A stretch of 64,000 bases of DNA from contig CBDFIY010000003.1 of the NCBI GenBank assembly GCA_965248335.1, positions 2,356,001-2,420,000 on the forward strand. The letters are read 5' to 3'. The translations under genes and the position numbers were made by a program. Every line of letters begins with the position of its first letter. The first letter of the stretch is position 1. This DNA is from CAKMZU01 sp965248335 (GTDB lineage Bacteria > Pseudomonadota > Gammaproteobacteria > Pseudomonadales > DT-91). Of the stretch, positions 58,479-64,000 are shown piece by piece. A model generated the notes under the pieces. That model searched no databases. It was given only the letters and a program-made list of their open reading frames with translations, and was not told where the DNA came from.

Positions 58479-59357
58479 TTATTTTTTACTTTTACTTTTA
58501 CTTTTACTTTTACTCTTCGAATAAATCGCAAGAGCAGCAACCAACGGAATCGTCACGCTTGCAGAAATCAGCGCAACTACAGCCCCGTATTTCTTGATTG
58601 CAGACTCATCAGGCAAGCGAGAAGTAATCTGACGCCACCCAGAAGGCGGCAACGCAGCCCTTCCATCCTTATCAAGAATAAGTGATTTCTTGTCCAGCGC
58701 CCGCTTCAAGTTCACCAATTGGGCGAGACCCAAATTACGATCAACGGATTGCGCAATGAGCGCATCAATCTTCTTTATTTGCTCTAATGTATCAAACGTC
58801 GAAAAATGCTTCCCATAAACAGGGTGATCAGCCATCACCTGAATAGATTCTTTTATCCACTCTGCATGCCTGAATGCGATATCATAATGACCATCAATGA
58901 CATCCTGAACAGAAATAAATTTAGCGTATTGGGCATCATCCCCTGATTTTGCAACAAAATCTTGGCTCACCCACAAAACCTTTCCTTCAACATCGGGATT
59001 AATATGCGCCCTCACATCCCAAAGAACGGCATCTTTTTTAGTTTGTAAATCTTCACTATGCAGGATACATGAATACATAAAGGCTTCTTTATCAACACCC
59101 ACCGCCTCTTCCAGCAACTCCCTCAAAATGAAATTTGCATCTAACTTGCTATCCTTCATGCCGCCAGGCGTAGCCCAGCCATTCACATGCGGGCCATTCT
59201 TCCGCTTTATCAATAAAACTTCCACCTCACCTGTATCCGGGCTCATTCTAAAAACGACAGCATCGCCCGTAACTTGCTTTACACCATCAAAATTTTTATA
59301 AACCCAGGAGTTTGTCACATCATTGACGGCCTCTGGGAATCCGGGGTGATAAAACAC
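58479..59357 (-). CDS. NUDIX-domain protein with C-terminal membrane anchor; signal peptide encoded upstream across a 7-bp repeat
   Basis: The 292-residue frame from GTG 59357 contains a NUDIX domain: AVVFRMSPDTGEVEVLLIKR, WATPGGMKDS and the box RELLEEAVGV. REUxEE is intact, but the first box Glu is Lys and the last Gly is shifted by one, so activity is uncertain; the GGM wording recalls ADP-ribose-type NUDT9 relatives. The tail has one hydrophobic helix (AVVALISASVTIPLVAALAI) and a (Ser-Lys)n tail, which by the positive-inside rule predicts a periplasmic NUDIX domain. GTG 59357 is probably not the true start: upstream in frame lies LYLFVAASSASFAAKRD, the end of a signal peptide, continuing into the 7-bp repeat. 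The likely start GTG 59496 is now out of frame by one base. Confidence 0.82.
   Translation of the reverse strand: MFYHPGFPEAVNDVTNSWVYKNFDGVKQVTGDAVVFRMSPDTGEVEVLLIKRKNGPHVNGWATPGGMKDSKLDANFILRELLEEAVGVDKEAFMYSCILHSEDLQTKKDAVLWDVRAHINPDVEGKVLWVSQDFVAKSGDDAQYAKFISVQDVIDGHYDIAFRHAEWIKESIQVMADHPVYGKHFSTFDTLEQIKKIDALIAQSVDRNLGLAQLVNLKRALDKKSLILDKDGRAALPPSGWRQITSRLPDESAIKKYGAVVALISASVTIPLVAALAIYSKSKSKSKSKSKK
58482..58520 (-). repeat. Hexanucleotide repeat encoding a Ser-Lys tail
   Basis: ACTTTT repeated about six times, on the minus strand AAAAGT, encoding SKSKSKSKSKSK directly before the stop of the NUDIX gene. A 6-bp unit changes tail length without shifting the frame. Confidence 0.9.
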
Positions 59358-59401
59358 ATCTCTCTTTGCAGCAAAAGATGCACTTGAAGCAGCGACAAAA
59401 A

Positions 59402-59484
59402 GATAAAGGATAAAGGATAAAGGATAAAGGATAAAGGATAAAGGATAAAGGATAAAGGATAAAGGATAAAGGATAAAGGATAAA
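59402..59484 (-). repeat. Heptanucleotide repeat (GATAAAG), 11.9 copies, inside the NUDIX signal-peptide region
   Basis: Eleven perfect GATAAAG units plus GATAAA, 83 bp with no mismatch. On the minus strand it reads CTTTATC repeats, giving ILYPLSF per three units. GTG at 59496 (after GGTGA, 5 nt spacing) starts MKKLF then this hydrophobic repeat. The distance 59496 to 59357 is 139 nt, one more than a multiple of three; losing one unit gives 132 (in frame). In the present NUDIX frame a TGA lies at 59493-59495. Confidence 0.92.
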
Positions 59485-59496
59485 TAATTTTTTCAC

Positions 59497-59636
59497 TATA
59501 ATCACCAAAATATTATTTAATATACTTTTTGACAATATAAAATTGTCAAGTTCACACAATATAACAACAAAATATATATTAAAAAAAAGACATATACATA
59601 TATGATATATATCGTCATCAAAAAGAATTAACAAAC
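59497..59636. promoter_or_regulatory. Shared divergent promoter region
   Basis: A 140-bp, very AT-rich gap between the NUDIX/giant genes (minus) and the YjiH-like gene (plus). Several TATAAT-like hexamers are present (for example TATGATATAT around 59601), so exact promoters cannot be chosen by eye. Confidence 0.45.
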
Positions 59637-60989
59637 ATGAAAAAATACTGTTTATTTCTATTAAATATAGATAAATTAAAATTTTTTATATTTTCAACGT
59701 TAGGATTCATGTTTTTCTTATGCCCATACCCAACACAGGGCGGGGTATCAATCCCTGTTGCACACTTAGCCCACTTACTGACTCAGAAAATTCACCCTTG
59801 GATAACGGAGATATTACTTATCATTTTTTGGTTATCATCTATTGGCTCAATCGCAGCATCCTTATTTTTGCCTAAAACATACAATAATGCTTGGATTTCA
59901 AAGGTATTTTGCCCTGGGTATACGGCATTATGCTTAAGGCTGCTCGGTGCCTGCTTTTTGACTCAATGCTACCTTTTAACCGGCCCTGATTTTATTTATT
60001 CGCCATCAACAGGCTTGTTACTCTACAATGACTTGCTCCCTATACTGCTTAGCGTTTTTATTTTAGCAGGCATACTCTTACCCCTTCTTCTCGATTTTGG
60101 CCTATTGGAATTTGTCGGCACGCTTGCAAGCAAAGTCATGCGCCCTCTTTTCAACTTACCCGGAAGGTCAGCCATAGACTGCCTCACCTCATGGCTAGGC
60201 GATGGCAGCGTCGGTGTCATACTCACCTCAAAACAATACGAGCAAGGCTATTACACACAAAAAGAAGCCGCTATTATCGCCACAAACTTCTCTGCTGTAT
60301 CCATCACCTTTTCACTCATTGTTCTGTCTCAAGTTAATTTGGGTGAGCATTTTTTTGCTTATTACTTAACCGTCTGCTTATGTGGCATTATTTGCGCACT
60401 TATTCTGCCTAGAATCCCTCCATTATCCCGAAAGAAAAGTGATTACGCCGACAGTAGCCACTCAGAGATTACCCATGATATACAGCCTTCCGAAGGGCTC
60501 ATCAGGCATGCGTACCAATTAGGATTAGAAAAAGCCAAATCAACAAACATTCTAGAATCATTACTTATTAATGGCTGTAAAAATATTATTGAGATTGTTT
60601 TCGGGTTGCTACCAATCGTCATGGCAATAGGGACTGGCGTATTGGTAATTGCCGAATATACGGCATTCTTTGATCTCCTCGGAAAACCTTTTATCCCTCT
60701 GCTTGAGCTTTTGCATATCCCTGAAGCAAAAGAAGCATCAAAAACCTTATTAGCAGGATTCTCGGATATGTTTTTACCCTCGATAATAGGTGCCCCCATA
60801 CAAAGCCCCATTACACGTTTTTTTATTGCAACACTTTCAGTAACCCAATTAATCTATTTATCGGAAGTTGGTGCACTTATTTTGGGTAGCAAAATACCTC
60901 TTTCTTTTATTGAACTATGCATGATTTTTTTATTGAGGACATTTATCTCAATGCCAATCATTGCTTTAGTGGCACACCTGTATTTTTAG
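59637..60989 (+). CDS. YjiH-family membrane protein with nucleoside-recognition (Gate) domains
   Basis: A 450-residue inner-membrane protein with about ten helices. Two Gate-like segments are visible: LPGRSAIDCLTSWLGDGSVG with LTSKQYEQGYYTQKEAAIIA (about 175-215), and the matching C-terminal GFSDMFLPSIIGAPIQSPIT (about 383-402) before a terminal helix. The pattern is that of YjiH/SpmA-like nucleoside-recognition proteins, whose transported substrate is not established. It is transcribed away from the NUDIX gene over a 140-bp AT-rich gap. Confidence 0.85.
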   Translation: MKKYCLFLLNIDKLKFFIFSTLGFMFFLCPYPTQGGVSIPVAHLAHLLTQKIHPWITEILLIIFWLSSIGSIAASLFLPKTYNNAWISKVFCPGYTALCLRLLGACFLTQCYLLTGPDFIYSPSTGLLLYNDLLPILLSVFILAGILLPLLLDFGLLEFVGTLASKVMRPLFNLPGRSAIDCLTSWLGDGSVGVILTSKQYEQGYYTQKEAAIIATNFSAVSITFSLIVLSQVNLGEHFFAYYLTVCLCGIICALILPRIPPLSRKKSDYADSSHSEITHDIQPSEGLIRHAYQLGLEKAKSTNILESLLINGCKNIIEIVFGLLPIVMAIGTGVLVIAEYTAFFDLLGKPFIPLLELLHIPEAKEASKTLLAGFSDMFLPSIIGAPIQSPITRFFIATLSVTQLIYLSEVGALILGSKIPLSFIELCMIFLLRTFISMPIIALVAHLYF

Positions 60990-61007
60990 TTTCACACCTG
61001 TATTTTT
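60973..61007 (+). repeat. 20-bp tandem duplication at the YjiH-like stop codon
   Basis: CACACCTGTATTTTT occurs at 60973-60987 and again at 60993-61007. The first copy spans the last codons (HLYF) up to the stop codon; the second is a non-coding copy just past it. It resembles the repeat past the giant gene at 35200. Confidence 0.85.
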
Positions 61008-61080
61008 GAGGCGTTAATTAATTTAAATTTCATTAACAAGGCGAACAAAAAGTAATAAATCATGCCACACTAAATACGTA

Positions 61081-61207
61081 TATACCCATCGGAATTGGAG
61101 ATGCAAGAAGGCGGTAAGTGAGCGAACCCCCACGAGCACAAGTGAGTAAGTGATGGGGGTGAGCGAGCACAGCCAACACCCTTACATCTTCAAGGGTGAT
61201 CGGTATA
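61081..61207. repeat. Dispersed palindromic element, copy F
   Basis: Full-length copy (TATACCCATCGGAATTGGAG ... GTGATCGGTATA) with several interior changes. It ends 33 bp before the dioxygenase start, so it forms most of that gene's leader or promoter region. Confidence 0.87.
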
Positions 61208-61240
61208 ACAATGCATTTTATCGTACTGGAGGATATAAAT

Positions 61241-62131
61241 ATGATTCTCAACGAATTAAAAGCACCGATTCAAATAATCAATATGCCTGAGCTCGGCATA
61301 AACGCAAAACTTCTCTCTAAACAATTACGAGCCACCTACCGAGACGATTACCAATGGGATGATTATCATTACCGGCAATCAAAAATAAATTACATCGTAA
61401 AAAGCATTAATACCCAATCCTTGGGAAAAATCACTCATGATATATGGGATAGCTATTACCGAGGATCAATAACCGACGATACGTTATTAACGCATATTGA
61501 AAAATCTTTATCCTCAACACTCGCATGCAACATAAAAAAAATAAAACCTTCAAGAAAGCGTCTAATTTCAGCATACGAACTTACCTATAAAGAACTTGAA
61601 TGGCACATAAAAAGAACCCCAGCTGGTAAATTCAAGCAACCCTGTGGCGCATTAAAAAACAGTACAAAAATCACCAGCTACAAAACGGTAGAGCGCACAT
61701 TCAAAGAGCTACCTACACATTTAGAAGACGACAGCCTTCACAAAATACTCACGTTTATCGCACAAAATCTGCAACAAAATTTACAGATTCCGCCTCAACA
61801 TATCCATATCACTGTTCATCATACGCTCGTTTTCTGTTACCCCGACGCACCCGGCAGTAACGCCCCCGAGGGCATCCACCAAGATGGCATCGATTTTATT
61901 ATCTCGGCATTAGTCATTGAACGTCACAACATCGAAGGCGGTACAAGTATTATCTTTGGGTGCAACGGCGAAACAGAGCTTATGAAGGTCACACTACGTG
62001 AAGGGCAAGGCATCTTACAGCCAGACAAAAACAGCGAGCTTTGGCACTCCGTTACTCCCATAGCGTGCATTGACAAAACACAAGAAGGTTACCGATCTAC
62101 ACTGGGATTTGATATTTCTATTTTGGCTTAA
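61241..62131 (+). CDS. 2-oxoglutarate/Fe(II) dioxygenase of the PF10014 (IDO-like) group
   Basis: A 296-residue protein. I choose the ATG at 61241 because GGAGG lies 8 nt before it; an earlier in-frame ATG begins inside palindromic element F. The iron ligands are visible: GIHQDGIDF (His, Asp; about 212-220) and the distal ELWHSVTPI. The Arg in YRSTLGFDI should bind 2-oxoglutarate. EGGTSIIFG and EGQGILQPD between them are typical of PF10014 enzymes such as bacterial isoleucine 4-hydroxylase and BsmA. An amino-acid hydroxylase role is likely by family, but the substrate is not shown. The N-terminal half is charged and not typical. It is a single gene with no neighbour on its strand within about 2 kb downstream. 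Confidence 0.83.
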   Translation: MILNELKAPIQIINMPELGINAKLLSKQLRATYRDDYQWDDYHYRQSKINYIVKSINTQSLGKITHDIWDSYYRGSITDDTLLTHIEKSLSSTLACNIKKIKPSRKRLISAYELTYKELEWHIKRTPAGKFKQPCGALKNSTKITSYKTVERTFKELPTHLEDDSLHKILTFIAQNLQQNLQIPPQHIHITVHHTLVFCYPDAPGSNAPEGIHQDGIDFIISALVIERHNIEGGTSIIFGCNGETELMKVTLREGQGILQPDKNSELWHSVTPIACIDKTQEGYRSTLGFDISILA

Positions 62132-62177
62132 AATAACACTGCTGGGGTAAGTGACATAACGAAAGAACTAAGTTTAA

Positions 62178-62240
62178 GCCATCGATACAAACCATAAAAA
62201 CCACCAATACAGACTATAAACCATCAATACAGGCTATAAG
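62178..62240. repeat. Short tandem repeat (about 20 bp, three copies)
   Basis: CCATCGATACAAACCATAAA, CCACCAATACAGACTATAAA and CCATCAATACAGGCTATAAG follow one another in the gap between the convergent dioxygenase and modC genes, reaching into the last codons of modC. No terminator hairpin was found in this gap. Confidence 0.7.
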
Positions 62241-63292
62241 CGTAATGCCGTTGCCTTGATTTGCGCAAAGACTTGCATACCCACCGCTAATTTTAGGCGC
62301 TTATAGGAAAACGTAGAAATTTCAGAAAAAATGATATGGCTTTCCACAACCAAAGTGACCAATGTATAGCCTTCAGATTCATCTACCTTAATCGATGAGA
62401 TGGTTGCAGCTAATGTGTTAAGCATGCTGCTTTCTTGCGGCTTTAACGACAAGCTTACATCCCTTGCTGCTACTTTTATTCTCACACACTCACCAACCGC
62501 CAGATAACAACTCACAATATCTAACGTGAATGCATTGTCTTTTAATCGAAAAACGCCCTCATTCTCATGGCAAACAACCATTTCAAACAGCTGGTACGCC
62601 CCTTCAGATGCCCGTTCAAAAGGCTGAAATTTATTCACGACATCGAGGAATGTTCCTTCGGCGATAAAGTGGCCTTTTTCCATCAACACTAAATGATCGG
62701 CAATATCGATCATGTCTTCCATCTGGTGAGAAATCATAAAAATCGGTATTTTATGTTTGATACAAAAGTTTTTGATAAATTTTAAAATAATTTTTTTATG
62801 CTTATAGTCAATACCCGTCATTGGCTCATCTAACAAGAGCCAGCGCGGACTCTGTAATAGCGCAAGTGCAATAACCGCACGCTGACGCTCCCCGCCCGAC
62901 AAATGAGAAGGCATTTTTTTCAACAAAGGCAGCACATCCATTATCTCAAAGATTTCTCTTAGATCCGCCTGAGATAATTTATTTTTATGAAAACGCTGTG
63001 CAAATGCAATATTCTTTTCAACCGTTAAATGCGACAGCAATGCATGATGCTGGAATACACAGGCAATATTCCGCCGATGTAGCGGCACAACGTGGCCTAG
63101 CCTAGCCCAGTCATCACCGTTGAACGTTAAAAAATCGTGTTTGCCAGGATTCACGAGGCCTGCGAAAAAGCGCAGTAACGTTGTTTTACCAGCACCCGAA
63201 GGTGCGAACAATGCCGTCACGCCAAAACTGGGCCAGCTGCCTTGCAAGTCGCAGGCGAAAGGCGCCATTGGCTGAAAACTAAACTTGATCAT
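62234..63292 (-). CDS. modC: Molybdate ABC transporter ATPase
   Basis: A 352-residue ABC ATPase that powers molybdate import. Walker A is APSGAGKTTLLRF (about 31-43), the signature is LSGGERQRAVIALALL, Walker B is WLLLDEPMTGID and the H-loop is MISHQMED. The C-terminal Mop/TOBE domain (RIKVAARDVSLSL at about 273; SMLNTLAATIS) is the mark of ModC, where molybdate binding regulates the ATPase. The Walker B continuation TGID replaces the usual AALD. Its start overlaps the end of modB by 14 nt, showing translational coupling. Confidence 0.93.
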   Translation of the reverse strand: MIKFSFQPMAPFACDLQGSWPSFGVTALFAPSGAGKTTLLRFFAGLVNPGKHDFLTFNGDDWARLGHVVPLHRRNIACVFQHHALLSHLTVEKNIAFAQRFHKNKLSQADLREIFEIMDVLPLLKKMPSHLSGGERQRAVIALALLQSPRWLLLDEPMTGIDYKHKKIILKFIKNFCIKHKIPIFMISHQMEDMIDIADHLVLMEKGHFIAEGTFLDVVNKFQPFERASEGAYQLFEMVVCHENEGVFRLKDNAFTLDIVSCYLAVGECVRIKVAARDVSLSLKPQESSMLNTLAATISSIKVDESEGYTLVTLVVESHIIFSEISTFSYKRLKLAVGMQVFAQIKATALRL

Positions 63293-64000
63293 GCGAATAC
63301 CCAGATTGCAAAGACTTAGGTGTCGAATACTTAGGCACTAAAAACTTCGGCAATAAATACATCGCAAGTAAGATAGCAAAAGACAATCCCAACATCACCC
63401 AGGATAACTGATGTGCACTGGCATAATTTAATGATTCAACATGATCATAAATCTGTATCGACACCACGCGACTCACACCTGGAATATTACCACCCACCAT
63501 CAACACAACGCCAAATTCGCCCAGCGTGTGAGCAAATACCATCATAGCCGCCGTTAACAAACCTAGGCGCGATTGCGGTAAGGTTACCGACCAAAATCGA
63601 TGTAACCTATTCGCACCCATTGCCTGAGCAACGTCATACTGTGTTTTATCAATCGACTCAAAAGCAATTTGTATGGGCTGTACACCAAAAGGTAGAGAAT
63701 AAATAACAGAAGCAATAACAATACCCGTGAAGGTAAAGTTTAGGCTTTTAAAACCGAGCGCATGCCCCAGTTGCCCTACCCAGCCATCACTTCCCAGCAT
63801 CAGCAAGACATAAAAACCAATCACAGTTGGCGGTAACACCATAGGGAGCGCAACAATCGCCAGAACTGGCTGTTTAGCCATGCTTTTGGTATTAGCTAGC
63901 CAATAGGCGATAGCAATACTCACCACCATCAAAACAAACGTCGTCACTAAGGCTAGCTTGAGCGTGAGAAAAAGTGCGGTAATATCCGATGCGCTCAACA
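63279..64000 (-). CDS. modB: Molybdate ABC transporter permease (5' end at window edge)
   Basis: Inner-membrane permease of the molybdate importer with about five helices. The EAA-type loop AQAMGANRLHRFWSVTLPQSR and GEFGVVLMVGGNIPG are characteristic of ModB. The first visible codon is TTG at 63998, two bases from the window edge. ModB proteins usually begin one to a few residues before the equivalent of LSASDITALFLTLKLAL, so the true start probably lies just outside. The binding-protein gene (modA) would be expected upstream, beyond 64000. The stop overlaps modC by 14 nt. Confidence 0.92.
   Translation of the reverse strand, partial: LSASDITALFLTLKLALVTTFVLMVVSIAIAYWLANTKSMAKQPVLAIVALPMVLPPTVIGFYVLLMLGSDGWVGQLGHALGFKSLNFTFTGIVIASVIYSLPFGVQPIQIAFESIDKTQYDVAQAMGANRLHRFWSVTLPQSRLGLLTAAMMVFAHTLGEFGVVLMVGGNIPGVSRVVSIQIYDHVESLNYASAHQLSWVMLGLSFAILLAMYLLPKFLVPKYSTPKSLQSGYSHDQV

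Noticed and set aside
59320..59634. A 104-codon minus-strand ORF with LYPLSFI repeats
   Set aside because: Its upstream part has no coding character, and its end is the NUDIX gene in the wrong frame (Cys-rich nonsense CRCFKCIFCCKERC). It is explained as the out-of-frame reading of the repeat tract.

Overview
The window looks like a chromosomal segment of an AT-rich gammaproteobacterium. Supporting this are an ElaA-type acetyltransferase, an MltC-type lytic transglycosylase, lipobox-bearing outer-membrane lipoproteins, a YjiH-type nucleoside-gate protein, ModBC, and Bap/BapA-type giant adhesins. Genus and lifestyle cannot be fixed from the sequence. No rRNA, tRNA, CRISPR array or prophage block was seen.

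Layout. 1-1045: the start of a secreted protein made of 15-residue tandem repeats, running off the left edge. 1545-2565: a complete IS1595-family element with an 8-bp target duplication. 2592-9183: housekeeping genes (FMN-dependent glutamate-synthase-like protein with trpS, a GNAT and a PaaG-like hydratase, a GST, a periplasmic asparaginase). 9329-13253: a four-gene envelope operon (MltC-like enzyme plus three lipoproteins, two of them LPP20-like). 13389-14685: an FkbM methyltransferase and an SRPBCC protein. 14871-17920: a vitamin B12 uptake ABC operon behind a cobalamin riboswitch. 17921-18732: repeat debris and one small doubtful ORF. 18733-21534: an Erg6-like methyltransferase, a DUF1971-like protein and a secreted unknown.

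21902-58377 (36 kb, more than half the window) holds two tandem giant surface-protein genes on the minus strand. They share N- and C-terminal modules. The upstream one is about 7,700 codons long. Some 13 kb of it is a near-identical 297-bp (99-residue) repeat array punctuated by 327-bp CSPG-type units, and its reading frame is broken by a tight cluster of indels at about 45.70-46.41 kb. Just upstream on the same strand is a NUDIX gene (58479-59357). Its probable signal-peptide coding region contains about 12 copies of a 7-bp repeat, so repeat number would decide whether the protein is made with or without an export signal. At the present copy number the upstream start is out of frame. This is the strongest candidate here for an undescribed switch, because it may also affect expression of the adhesin genes downstream.

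59637-64000: a YjiH-like membrane protein, a PF10014-type 2-oxoglutarate dioxygenase, and modC/modB.

A palindromic, non-coding, MITE-like element of about 127 bp occurs five times plus one 40-bp deletion derivative, always between genes. Short tandem duplications sit exactly at the 3' ends of three genes, which suggests frequent replication slippage in this genome.
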